Positions 24,487 through 32,694 of a stretch of 64,000 bases of DNA are shown one piece after another. A program made the translations under genes and the position numbers. The stretch's first letter is position 1; each line of letters starts with the position of its first letter. Location: assembly GCA_015060555.1 (NCBI GenBank), contig SUYG01000037.1, positions 124,001 to 188,000 on the forward strand. Direction: 5' to 3'. The DNA is from Physcousia sp015060555. Its GTDB lineage: Bacteria > Bacteroidota > Bacteroidia > Bacteroidales > Bacteroidaceae. The notes beneath the pieces were generated by a model. It was not told where the DNA came from, ran no database searches, and worked only from the letters and a program-made list of their open reading frames with translations.

Positions 24487-27400
24487 TTATTCCCAGTCTG
24501 GATGGCCCCATGGCAATATGGTGCTACTGCCAGCGATGTGGAGATAGACATTGATTTCTTTGGGAAGCTCATCATCATACACTCTTTCATATTCATCTTC
24601 ACCTATTTGCTTCGACGTCCAACGCTCGTAGCTGGCAATATACTCTCCATCAATACAGATGGCAGCATCGCCATACCAATAACTGGTCGTGTAGCTTCCT
24701 GGCTGAAGAGGACCTCCGCTTTTGCAAGGTGCTCCAATAACTGAGAATTTTATGCCTTCGAACCCGTCATAATCCCATGAGAAAGTACCATAGATTAGAC
24801 CGTCTCTCTTCTGGAAACGAGCAGCCCAATTGCCCAACGAGTTGCCACGAGGATCTGGCAAAGTCATCACTGAGGTGAAGATAGGTTCTACACTAGGCTC
24901 CGAGCCATAACCATAGACACCATATACTATTGGCGGGAAAGTGCGGGTTGTGACCTGCTTGTCAGTGAAGATATCATCGTGTAGAGTGCCACCCCAACGG
25001 ACACAGACGCTTATGCCGTCGTATTGAATGTTGCGCCTGAAAGGATCCTGTATGACATGTATGTGCTCTGTCGCTTCCTGGTCTCCATCAGAGACTTTCA
25101 GGACTATCCAACAGTCGCGGCTGGTTTCAGAATAGTTGGCGGAAGCAATGACTTCAAGTACAAATCCGTCTTCTGTATCTTTGATATTAGCACTACACCA
25201 TTTAGATTTTTCCGTGTCCTCGAAGTCCACATCAATACTGGACATGTTGCTATAGACTTCAAATTCTCTCACCTCGCCTTCAAACCTCATTAATACCTCC
25301 TGCTCTTCGGCCGACACATACGGCTTGATGACTTCCAGATTTTGTTGGATAACGGTAATGTTTTTTTCAACCTCACGTGTCTCGTCGGAAACAGTGATGG
25401 TGACGATAGCCTTGCGTGGACGGCTGCCATAGTGATCTGAAGCGTTTAATTCAAAGCATTTGGGATCAACGGTGTAGAGCTTGAGCCAACTCTTGTTGGA
25501 AGTGGCTTTAACGTTCGGCAATGCTGTATTCACAACAAGGAAATCCACCGCATCACTGGCGGGGAGATGAATAGACTCCTTGCTCAACTCGAATAGCGCC
25601 CGTTGCGTCACCTTCAGCGTTGTGGTAGCGATGCCCTTGCCATCACGGCTAGGAGCCGAAAGGATGACGGTTGCGCTGCGTGGCGTGCCATCATTGGAAG
25701 AAACACGCACAGAGAGAGCGGTGCCCTGCAGGTCTACTTTCAGCCAACCGCTCTTGTCTGTATTGTCTGTGATATTGAAATCAACGCCTGCCAAGCTGCT
25801 CATCATCTGAAGAACTTCCGTACCACCTTCCTCCGAGAAATCCAGTTCGTTTCGTGAAAGCGAAATACCATCACTATACTGTTTTACTGTGAGGGTATCT
25901 GTCAGCCATTCATTATCACTGATCTTCTCGGTGACAACGATTTTGCCTTCTCGGTATTTATTTTTCAGGTTCGCATCGACCTTGACTTCCATCGTTTTAT
26001 ATAGCGAAGAGGTTGTCGGGTGAATCCAGTCTTGGAAAGTGGAGCACGACAATGGTCCTCCAACTGCAGTCTCAATAGTGACGATTTCAGTACCCTCCTC
26101 TGCCTCGAAGGTAACCTCAGACGGAGATACTGTCATTTGAAGAGCATCGATACTTAATTTCTTCTCCTCACTATAGATAGGCACTTCCAGCGCATTGAAC
26201 AGCCAGGTGACAGGACGCACCGTATAAGTACCTGGTTCAAGATTTTTAAACTCTACGTCTACATCGTTGAACGTATTGATGAGATAGGTCTCGTTGCGCT
26301 GATTCCATCTTAGAAGCTTTCCTTCCTTATCGTAGAGCCCGAAGCCGATACGCTGGGGCGCGAACACCTCACCGTTGACATTCATCCTGGCGTGAATGGT
26401 ACGCTGATTGTCGCCAGTTATTTCGTATTCTACATTCGAGAATTCAGGGAATGCTCCGAACTCCATGGCACCTATAGACTTGTTGAAAGTAAACTTACGC
26501 TCCTTGGGATTTCCTAAAAAGAATTTTCCTTCAAACTTCATCTCATTGTCATAGCAGAACGGGTAAAAAGTAAGTTTCGTATTCTTAAAACCTTCGTAAA
26601 TACCTTGGCCTGTGAGTGTCTTGAGTACATCCATCGAGAGAGAGGCTGTAAGTTTAGGACCAATATATATTGTATTGCCGATGCTGACTTCAATGAGGTC
26701 ACTGAAATAGTCTTCCGTGCTTATCTTAAAGGGCATCTTCATACCCATCTGTAACATACCGTTAAGTTCAGCTGTGACAGAGAACGACGGGGCAGCCCAA
26801 TCCTTGAGGTCGCGCGCAAGAAGATCGCCATCAAAATATGGGTGTTCAGAGGAAATCATGAACCACTGATGGAGAAACTTCGATGTAGCACCTATAGTCA
26901 CTCCTACGTTGAAATGTGCATCACCACGGATAAATGGTTTAGGTGCAGCGTCTAAATACATAATGGGGAAATTGGCTGGTAAATGCAGGCGCGAGAGCGT
27001 TGTCAACGCCTTGGCCAATACCCCCTTTTCAAGTATGTTGTCAGCCTCGCCAATTGTGCCGTCAATACTGCTTCGCATACTCATTTCCACACGTTCCTGA
27101 AGCGACATCTTTAGGAAGAACTTCAATGGTGTGATATTGTAAACCACTTGTGCTTTCATGCCGAAGCCAGCATGCAAATTTATTAGTGCTTTCCATTTGT
27201 CAGACAACTGATAGGAGTCCTCCATATCCGCATTAAACTGGAAGAGGTCGCCGTTCCAGTTGCCCTCGGCACGACGCGGATGTGCGCCTGCCAGACGATG
27301 ACGCATCATGGCACCAACATCGTCAGTGACCACCTCCTCCACACTGATGAACTGTTCAAACAACTCACCCAGTTTGGTTAACTTGGAGCATAGCACATAA

Positions 27401-27933
27401 AGGTTGCCGTCAAGCTCATAAGACATGATGACTTTACCTACAAAAGGGGTACCGCTACCTGGCACTCTTGGACATGCCAGCACCTGACCCTCTTTGGGTC
27501 GCAGCGGTTCTGGTGTGTTACCGCGCAGAATGAGTTGTTGACCATCGGCACTGACGATATAGTTCGTCAGCCCTTCGTCGTCCATCATACGCACCTCGGG
27601 ATTATACTTGATCTCCGGCTGCACAAAGCCCACGCTGTCAATGGCCGAGAGCATGATGCGATAGGTAGAGTCCTCCGTGACAATCTCCTGACTCACATAG
27701 TCATCCCATTCGATGCCAGCCGTGTCAACGCGTGAGTAGGTGATTTTCTGCACCTGATCGTAGAAGAAGCCGTCGAAATGGCCGTCATTCTGATAGATGT
27801 AGAATGCTGCATTTTCGTCCTGCGCCAGAGCAGGATTAATGAATAATGAAGAATGAAGAGTGAAGAAGGACAGCAGTGCGAGGCAGCGCAACCAATTATG
27901 CATTATGCATTTTGAATTATGAATTGTCATCAT
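24487..27933 (-). CDS. Large secreted protein with BACON-type domains, paralogue B
   Basis: A 1148-residue exported protein. The signal peptide (LLSFFTLHSSLFINPALA) is followed by the same mature N-terminus as paralogue A (DENAAFYIYQNDGHFDGFFY). After about 600 residues come three to four tandem immunoglobulin-like repeats of the BACON type (for example SPSEVTFEAEEGTEIVTI, ISLSRNELDFSEEGGTEVLQ, LSKESIHLPASDAVDFLV). These are common in Bacteroidota surface proteins and mediate glycan or mucin contact or act as spacers. The C-terminus carries a small beta domain. Base composition is more AT-rich than the flanking housekeeping genes. It overlaps the upstream small gene by ATGA. Confidence 0.75.
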   Translation of the reverse strand: MMTIHNSKCIMHNWLRCLALLSFFTLHSSLFINPALAQDENAAFYIYQNDGHFDGFFYDQVQKITYSRVDTAGIEWDDYVSQEIVTEDSTYRIMLSAIDSVGFVQPEIKYNPEVRMMDDEGLTNYIVSADGQQLILRGNTPEPLRPKEGQVLACPRVPGSGTPFVGKVIMSYELDGNLYVLCSKLTKLGELFEQFISVEEVVTDDVGAMMRHRLAGAHPRRAEGNWNGDLFQFNADMEDSYQLSDKWKALINLHAGFGMKAQVVYNITPLKFFLKMSLQERVEMSMRSSIDGTIGEADNILEKGVLAKALTTLSRLHLPANFPIMYLDAAPKPFIRGDAHFNVGVTIGATSKFLHQWFMISSEHPYFDGDLLARDLKDWAAPSFSVTAELNGMLQMGMKMPFKISTEDYFSDLIEVSIGNTIYIGPKLTASLSMDVLKTLTGQGIYEGFKNTKLTFYPFCYDNEMKFEGKFFLGNPKERKFTFNKSIGAMEFGAFPEFSNVEYEITGDNQRTIHARMNVNGEVFAPQRIGFGLYDKEGKLLRWNQRNETYLINTFNDVDVEFKNLEPGTYTVRPVTWLFNALEVPIYSEEKKLSIDALQMTVSPSEVTFEAEEGTEIVTIETAVGGPLSCSTFQDWIHPTTSSLYKTMEVKVDANLKNKYREGKIVVTEKISDNEWLTDTLTVKQYSDGISLSRNELDFSEEGGTEVLQMMSSLAGVDFNITDNTDKSGWLKVDLQGTALSVRVSSNDGTPRSATVILSAPSRDGKGIATTTLKVTQRALFELSKESIHLPASDAVDFLVVNTALPNVKATSNKSWLKLYTVDPKCFELNASDHYGSRPRKAIVTITVSDETREVEKNITVIQQNLEVIKPYVSAEEQEVLMRFEGEVREFEVYSNMSSIDVDFEDTEKSKWCSANIKDTEDGFVLEVIASANYSETSRDCWIVLKVSDGDQEATEHIHVIQDPFRRNIQYDGISVCVRWGGTLHDDIFTDKQVTTRTFPPIVYGVYGYGSEPSVEPIFTSVMTLPDPRGNSLGNWAARFQKRDGLIYGTFSWDYDGFEGIKFSVIGAPCKSGGPLQPGSYTTSYWYGDAAICIDGEYIASYERWTSKQIGEDEYERVYDDELPKEINVYLHIAGSSTILPWGHPDWE

Positions 27934-28415
27934 GGTCGCATCAGTTTAATGGATTCATGGTCGCATTTCACCACATATACGCCACGATGACGGTTATTGA
28001 TGGTAACCGTGATAGGGCGCAGTCCCTCGGCCGTGTGCTGTTCCAACAGCTGGCCGCTGAGGTCGTAGAGGCTGACGAGTGTGCCGTCCTTCAAGTTGCG
28101 GAAGGTAACTGCATCACCTTCGGCATTCACCTGCACAGAGTGTTCCGTGGGGAGCATCTCCACCTCGTCCGTCACCTTGATATTCTCATAAGTATAACGT
28201 AGCACATTGGCAAGCTGGTAGGCAACCGTCGTCGTGTTCGTCTTAATGGTCAGCACGCCATCTCCGAAACTGGTCTCTGGCAGCTGGGCAAGGTCAAAAT
28301 GCACCTTCTCGCCATTTTTCAGCCACACCACCAGCCGCTGTGTCTCGTCGTCTGCGCTCGCCACCACCGGCAGCACCAGCGCCAACATTATAAAAAGGAT
28401 CTTTCTCATTGACAT
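27930..28415 (-). CDS. Small secreted protein with T9SS-like C-terminal domain (locus B)
   Basis: A 161-residue paralogue of the product encoded at 23752. It has signal peptide MRKILFIMLALVLPVVASA, then QRLVVWLKNGEKVHFDLAQLPETSFGD, and a C-terminal sorting-like domain (LVSLYDLSGQLLEQHTAEG, GVYVVKCDHESIKLMRP). It is the first gene of the operon with the 1148-residue protein. Its upstream region differs from the cassette seen at the other loci; the -7 box is TATCTTTG at 28457-28450. Two ATGs (28415 and 28409) are possible. Confidence 0.75.
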   Translation of the reverse strand: MSMRKILFIMLALVLPVVASADDETQRLVVWLKNGEKVHFDLAQLPETSFGDGVLTIKTNTTTVAYQLANVLRYTYENIKVTDEVEMLPTEHSVQVNAEGDAVTFRNLKDGTLVSLYDLSGQLLEQHTAEGLRPITVTINNRHRGVYVVKCDHESIKLMRP

Positions 28416-28673
28416 TTATAGGGTAGATTGATTAATAAATTATTGCTTGCAAAGATAGGTGCGTTTATATTATATATGTGTCCCATATTTGCAAAACTTA
28501 GTCTCAAAATTGCAATTTAACACTTCTAAACAAGCAAAACGCGGTGTAATGCTAGGCTTTTATCTGTCGATTACACACCATAGAGCGCAGGGGAAATGAA
28601 GACCTCTCCCGCTATTTTCCCCATTTCATCGCAACATCGCGGCGATCCGTCCTCTTGTGAAACGTTTGTGCGC

Positions 28674-28710
28674 AAAAAAACTTTTGCGGAAAACCCTACG
28701 AACCCTCCGG
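28674..28710. repeat. Half copy of the long hairpin element found at 55329
   Basis: A run of A, then CTTTTGCGGAAAACCCTACG and AACCCTCCGG, matches the reverse complement of the right arm at 55375-55411. Confidence 0.8.
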
Positions 28711-28735
28711 CAGAAGTATTGCTGAGGAAAAAACA

Positions 28736-28767
28736 AAGCGCCCGACCTTTGATAGGGTCGGGCACTT
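28736..28767 (-). terminator. Hairpin terminator of a deleted locus
   Basis: The stem AAGCGCCCGACC / GGTCGGGCACTT (one mismatch) is the same type as the hairpin at 24387-24418. It now ends the gene remnant at 28771-28850. Confidence 0.6.
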
Positions 28768-28770
28768 GTC

Positions 28771-28850
28771 ACTGGATGATATTAAAGATCATTATTTGCG
28801 AATGTCCACCGGCAGCACCAGCGCCATCAAAAGGAAGAGAAATTTTTCAT
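28771..28850 (-). pseudogene. Remnant of a third minus-strand cassette gene (signal peptide only)
   Basis: From the ATG at 28850 the sequence matches the start of the gene at 24225 (signal peptide MALVLPV region). It carries a one-base deletion that ends the frame after seven codons. After the codons for LVLPV it joins abruptly to DIRK-stop and then to a terminator hairpin. This looks like an internal deletion that removed the body of a secreted-protein locus and left the promoter, signal-peptide start and 3' end. Confidence 0.65.
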
Positions 28851-28990
28851 AAGCTCATAATTATTGGAAAATCAAATACTTTTCGCGGCAAATATAGCCA
28901 TCTTCCCCGAATCCACCAAAGGAATCCCCGTTTTTCACGCCTTCGCCCGCTATTTGTGCCGATAATGAGTGTAAAATTGTGCATCATGAT
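28851..28990 (-). promoter_or_regulatory. Duplicated promoter-leader cassette, copy 2
   Basis: Minus strand: TTTG at 28920-28917, 20 bases, TATATTTG at 28896-28889, leader, ATGAGCTTATGA. It now drives only the gene remnant at 28771-28850. Confidence 0.85.
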
Positions 28991-29376
28991 GTTTTTTGAT
29001 AAAACAGAGAGGAAAAACATGACATTTTTTGATAAAACCGAGACGAATATTACGATATTCTCTGAAAAAACCGAGAGATATGAGGCTACATGTGCTTGTT
29101 GACACAGCTTTGCGCAAGTCAAGCGTTGGTAACAGCTTCATCTCCCAGCGCGACATAAGGGCAAAACTGCCGTCAGCAAAGGTGTAGGTTTTTTTTCCAT
29201 CCTGCGATTGTACACTCTGCTTTTGCCTCGTAGTCTAATGCCATCCATGTACCCGTCAGCCCGTTGTTGCGCAACATGTAAGGTCCATGATCGTCCTCTC
29301 CTTCTATTTCGAATAACCTCACTTCCACTTGGACAACCTTCCTCATTTCGGTATATAAGATTTTTGGGCAAAAAAA

Positions 29377-29475
29377 CCTACACTCCTACACCAACCGGTC
29401 ACAAATTCCTGTGTTTCAGTCCGCTATATGGGTGTAGGTTGGGTGTAGGTAGGCCGAAAAGGTGTAGGTTTTGGC
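29377..29475. repeat. CCTACAC/GTGTAGG repeat block, copy 1
   Basis: AACCTACACTCCTACACCAA is followed by a spacer and several GTGTAGG units (GGGTGTAGGTTGGGTGTAGG). An inverted second copy lies at 29990-30091, next to the VirE-like relic. Confidence 0.75.
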
Positions 29476-29989
29476 CTCAAATCGGGCTTTTACACAGATT
29501 GCCCCAATGTTTTTTGCTGTGCACTTCATACCTTTTTGCTGTGCACTTCATACTTTTGGAGTGCGCGTAGTATGTGCCTTTCAATCACGAACCCCCTGCC
29601 TTTGGCGTTCCTCCTATCTGTCCCTAAGCAAACTCATCCGTGGTGAGATGGTTTTTCTCACAGATGATAAAATGTTTTCTCACAAGTGATAAAATGTTTT
29701 CTCACAAGTGAGAAAAACGATAAGACCATGGTCTTGTGGCTGAAGGAGCTTGGTCTTGACATTACATGAAATAGGTACGCATTTTGTTACCTAGATTTAC
29801 TGTTGTAGTACACACTTGTGGAAATGCCTTCCTGAGGCAGTGCACAATCTCCTCTGATGCTTCCTGTTTTCATCACATTCAGCCTTGTGGGTGCAAAGGA
29901 AGTACTTTTCTGTAAGCCGTCCCCCTTTCTTGTATAAAATCATAAACCTTTTTACCCCAATCCTATTCCGTGTGATTCGATTAAATTAT

Positions 29990-30091
29990 GTTAAAACCTA
30001 CACTTTTTAGGCCTTCCTACACCTTAACCTACACCCGCTTATCCTTTTAATATTTAGCTTGTTAACAACCATTGGTGTAGGAGTGTAGGTT
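29990..30091. repeat. CCTACAC/GTGTAGG repeat block, copy 2 (inverted)
   Basis: Reverse orientation of the block at 29377-29475, with the same ends (AACCTACACTCCTACACCAA on the minus strand) and a different spacer. Confidence 0.75.
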
Positions 30092-30117
30092 TTTTCGCGG
30101 AATTTTTGCGCACGCGC

Positions 30118-30340
30118 ATGTACGAACATTGTTGAATATGTCTTCTCCACCGAGGTGCCCGAGTACGACCCCTTCCGCGACTGGCTCGACCACCTGCCCG
30201 CGTAGGATGCACCGACTACCTCCGCGAGCTCTACAGCCGTCTGCCTGGCATCGGCGAGGAGACGGTGGAATGGCTCAAAACCTGCCATTTGTCGATGGTG
30301 GCCCACTGGCTCAAGATGGACACGTTGCAGGCTAAATATG
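30118..30340 (+). pseudogene. Fragment of a VirE-like (VapE) primase/helicase family gene
   Basis: The frame reads VEYVFSTEVPEYDPFRDWLD then HLPA, then a stop (TAG where the family has Trp). After a one-base loss another frame continues TDYLRELYSRLPGIGEETVE and MVAHWLKMD. This is the characteristic PFxDWLxxLPxWDG region of virulence-associated protein E/primase genes of Bacteroidota mobile elements. Both ends are missing. It is clearly a relic. GTGTAGG repeats lie just upstream. Confidence 0.7.
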
Positions 30341-30360
30341 AGGAGAAAGAGTGTGATACA

Positions 30361-30462
30361 CAATTTTACACTCATTATCGGCACAAATTGCTGATGAGGG
30401 CGTGAAAAACGGGGATTCCTTTGGTGGATTCGGGGAAGATGGCTATTTTTGCCGCGAAAGAA
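30361..30462 (+). promoter_or_regulatory. Duplicated promoter-leader cassette, copy 3, fused to a hairpin
   Basis: TTTG (30420-30423), 20 bases, TATTTTTG (30444-30451), followed by GCCGCGAAAGA. At that point the other copies continue into the leader, but this one runs straight into the hairpin at 30459-30487. Confidence 0.8.
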
Positions 30463-30487
30463 GGCCCTCCTTGCGGGAGGGCCTTCT
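30459..30487. terminator. Hairpin directly after an orphan promoter
   Basis: The stem AGAAGGCCCTCC / GGAGGGCCTTCT with loop TTGCG is the same type as the hairpin at 34139-34166. Both are followed by GCTATGATGG, and no U-tract is present. Confidence 0.6.
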
Positions 30488-30542
30488 GCTATGATGGAAG
30501 GACATGTGCGTTAGAATCTAAGTGGATGTTTCGGCCTTAATG

Positions 30543-31748
30543 TCAATACAGGAAGCCAAAAGCCCAGAGAGGAATTTTCCTCATGTAGGCTGACTCTATG
30601 TCATCCGCGGCTACATAGGCATTTTCCTGGTCGGCAATCTGGCTGAAGTCCTTGTCTTGACCGCCCACCTCTATGACGATGTTCTCGTCAATGCGGAAAT
30701 CTCCTTTCTTGTAACCAGCATACTCTACCGTATGACCTGCCGAGGCCAGCTGATTGGCGAAAAAGGTTTCGCGCACAGTGCCTATTTCCGGCCGTTCTAA
30801 GCTTAACAGATAGAGCAGGTTGCTGTTGTCGAGATAAATCTTATCAGGCTTTTGCAGGTCTGTGACAGTCTTCAGGTCTGTGAAGAGACGGCGTATGAGA
30901 CATGCTTCTTCAAGATGTGCAAGGTATTTGAGCGTCGATAGCCGGCTGATGCCTGACGCCTTGGACAATTTCGCAATATCTACCTCGTAAGGTGTCATTT
31001 GGGAAATCACGTGGAGCAGGGCCTTTACCTGACGGGTATAACCCACGTCTAAACCACGGAATTTGGTCAGTTCTACATCAATGATATAGTTGATCGTGTT
31101 TTCCAGCTTGTCGTAGTATTCCTGCTTTTGCTCAAAATAAAATGGATAGTAACCGAATTGCAGGTAACGGCTGAAATGCTCCAAAGGGTGGCACATGGAG
31201 ATGATTTCCATGCAGAACTTTGCCGGATTATCCAACAACTGCTTCAGAGATACGGGCTTGATGTCAAGGCCCACGTCCAGATGCAGGAATTCACGCAGGG
31301 ACAGCCCTGGCATGTCATAGACAATGATACGGCGAGACAGGTCTGCCTGCCCATCGTTGATCTGAATAAGTGAAGAACCGCTCAGCACGATGTGCAGCTC
31401 GCGATAGAGGTCGTAAATCTCTTTGATTTCACGGCTCCATGCAGGATACTTATGCACCTCGTCAATGAAGAGCCATTTACCACCCATCTTTACGAAGTTC
31501 TCTGCCAGATCCAGCAGTGTGTGTGCGGCAAAATAGTTCGTATCTGCCGAGCAGTAGAGGACATGGCGGTCGCCAGCGGAGAAATTCTGTTTGATGTATT
31601 GCTGCATCAGCGTTGATTTGCCCACTCCCTTAGGACCCCGGATGACGATAAGACGCGACTGCCAGTTCACCCGTTGCATGAAGTCACGAATATACTCCAT
31701 TGGAACGGTGGACAGATAGGCGTCGTGGCGTTTAAATAGACTTTCCAT
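30543..31748 (-). CDS. AAA-family ATPase with DUF4143 C-terminal domain
   Basis: A 401-residue protein with Walker A GPKGVGKST (about residues 38-46) and Walker B WLFIDEVHKYP. A sensor-like VLSGSSL follows, then a winged-helix region (IAKLSKASGISRLSTLKYLAHLEE). The C-terminal DUF4143 domain resembles restriction-endonuclease folds (GDFRIDENIVIEVGG). Such proteins are abundant in Bacteroidales accessory regions. Their role is unclear; links to mobile elements, toxin-antitoxin-like or stress functions have been suggested. It has its own promoter at 31895-31865 and three 33-bp-spaced palindromes in its leader, which suggests tight autoregulation. Confidence 0.85.
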   Translation of the reverse strand: MESLFKRHDAYLSTVPMEYIRDFMQRVNWQSRLIVIRGPKGVGKSTLMQQYIKQNFSAGDRHVLYCSADTNYFAAHTLLDLAENFVKMGGKWLFIDEVHKYPAWSREIKEIYDLYRELHIVLSGSSLIQINDGQADLSRRIIVYDMPGLSLREFLHLDVGLDIKPVSLKQLLDNPAKFCMEIISMCHPLEHFSRYLQFGYYPFYFEQKQEYYDKLENTINYIIDVELTKFRGLDVGYTRQVKALLHVISQMTPYEVDIAKLSKASGISRLSTLKYLAHLEEACLIRRLFTDLKTVTDLQKPDKIYLDNSNLLYLLSLERPEIGTVRETFFANQLASAGHTVEYAGYKKGDFRIDENIVIEVGGQDKDFSQIADQENAYVAADDIESAYMRKIPLWAFGFLY

Positions 31749-31767
31749 TGCGTTTTTCTGTTAATTC

Positions 31768-31852
31768 TGTTTCCGCTAGTGAACACTTTTGAGATAGAAA
31801 TGTTAATCGCAGTAAACATTTCCATTTCCAATGTGTTAACGCTGGTAAACAC
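31768..31852. promoter_or_regulatory. Three 19-bp palindromic operators at exact 33-bp spacing
   Basis: The sites TGTTTCCGCTAGTGAACAC (31768), TGTTAATCGCAGTAAACAT (31801) and TGTTAACGCTGGTAAACAC (31834) each fit TGTT-n-AC-like half-sites in inverted orientation. They start exactly 33 bases apart. They lie between the promoter and the start codon of the AAA ATPase gene. Confidence 0.8.
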
Positions 31853-31864
31853 TTATTGCGTTTG

Positions 31865-31895
31865 CAAAAGTAGTGATTAATCTGATTCGCGCAAA
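31865..31895 (-). promoter_or_regulatory. Promoter of the AAA ATPase gene
   Basis: Minus strand: TTTG (31895-31892), 19 bases, TACTTTTG (31872-31865). Transcription would begin at about 31858, just upstream of the three palindromes. Confidence 0.75.
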
Positions 31896-32044
31896 AGAAA
31901 TGGCACAAAAAGTGCAGGGAAAAGAGGAAAAAACGAGCGTGAATATCGAAAAAATGTAGGGTTGATGTAGGTCTGTTTTAAAACAGCAACTATCTATCAG
32001 CTGTTTAAGCCAAATAATGATGAAGGTTTTGCAAAACATCATGT

Positions 32045-32180
32045 TGCACAATTTTACACTCATTATCCGTACAAATTGCAGATGAGGACGTGAAAAACGG
32101 GGATTCCTTTGGTGGATTCGGGGAAGATGGCTATTTTTGCCGCGAAAGAATTTGAAAATCTAATAATTATGAGCTTATGA
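32045..32180 (+). promoter_or_regulatory. Duplicated promoter-leader cassette, copy 4
   Basis: TTTG (32108-32111), 20 bases, TATTTTTG (32132-32139), leader, then ATGAGCTTATGA. The mini-ORF Met-Ser-Leu-stop starts at 32169 and its TGA overlaps the ATG at 32177. Confidence 0.85.
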
Positions 32181-32680
32181 GAAAAGTTCTATTGCTTTTG
32201 ACGGCGCTGGTGCTGCCGATGGTGGCAAGCGCACCTCTGCAAGCCGATGAGTATGAGTACCTGTGGTTGTATAGCCCAGCACCGTCTGAGCCCCAATCCT
32301 ATGCCATAGCTGACTTACAGAAGATCACCTTTGGCGAGGAGGCGCTGCAGGTGCATCTCAAGAGCCAGCCGACGCCTGTCACGTGGGCCTATGCCAACTT
32401 ATATAAGATGTCTCTTGAGGCAGTCCCCACCACTGCCGTCAAGCGCGTGGCAGAAGCATCCGACCTGGCCGTCATTCAGTCTGCGTCGGAACTGCGCGTG
32501 GAAAGCCCTACGCCCCTGAAGTCTGTTGCCATCTATAACTTACAGGGACGTCGCCTTGCCCTTTTGGGACAGAGCGAAACCTCAACCACCTATTCTCTGA
32601 AATCCCTTCCTGCAGGCGTCTATATCGTGCGTGCAGAGAATGCCACGCAGACGCAGGCCACCAAATTCGTTAAGCACTAA
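32177..32680 (+). CDS. Small secreted protein with T9SS type A C-terminal domain (locus C)
   Basis: A 167-residue exported protein with signal peptide MRKVLLLLTALVLPMVASA, almost the same as in loci A and B. A middle region shares the pattern SYAIADLQKITFGEEALQVH. The C-terminal sorting domain is more canonical here (VAIYNLQGRRLALLG, LPAGVYIVRAENA, TKFVKH). It is the first gene of a pair with the 477-residue protein (14-base spacing) and is transcribed from cassette copy 4. Its orientation is opposite to loci A and B. Confidence 0.8.
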   Translation: MRKVLLLLTALVLPMVASAPLQADEYEYLWLYSPAPSEPQSYAIADLQKITFGEEALQVHLKSQPTPVTWAYANLYKMSLEAVPTTAVKRVAEASDLAVIQSASELRVESPTPLKSVAIYNLQGRRLALLGQSETSTTYSLKSLPAGVYIVRAENATQTQATKFVKH

Positions 32681-32694
32681 TACTACGTAGGAAT

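Larger units (their letters stand above)
28416..28770. other. Gene-free spacer with element fragment and hairpin
   Basis: No convincing gene. It holds the -7 box at 28457-28450 and a 37-base block (28674-28710) that also forms one arm of a long hairpin at 55329-55411. It also holds a terminator-like hairpin at 28736-28767 (AAGCGCCCGACC / GGTCGGGCACTT). Open frames here are not protein-like. Confidence 0.6.
28991..30117. other. Gene-poor relic region with repeats
   Basis: I see no intact gene. It contains degenerate FFDKTE-coding repeats (28990-29080) and a stretch at 29284-29313 matching the last codons of the PorT-like gene. It also holds CCTACAC-rich repeats at 29377-29475 and 29990-30091, a 22-24 base duplication at about 29517-29555 (GCTGTGCACTTCATAC), and GATAAAATGTTTTCTCACAA repeats near 29667-29710. 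Confidence 0.5.

Noticed and set aside
28596..29102. 168-codon plus-strand ORF in the relic region
   Set aside because: It runs through the repeat element, a hairpin and the reverse strand of a promoter cassette. The sequence shows no domain or start signal.
29173..29346. 57-codon minus-strand ORF beginning MRKVVQVEVRLFEIEGEDDH
   Set aside because: It looks somewhat protein-like, but the opposite strand carries the barrel-end match with synonymous changes. The frame ends at an A-run and no promoter was seen, so I treat it as relic sequence.
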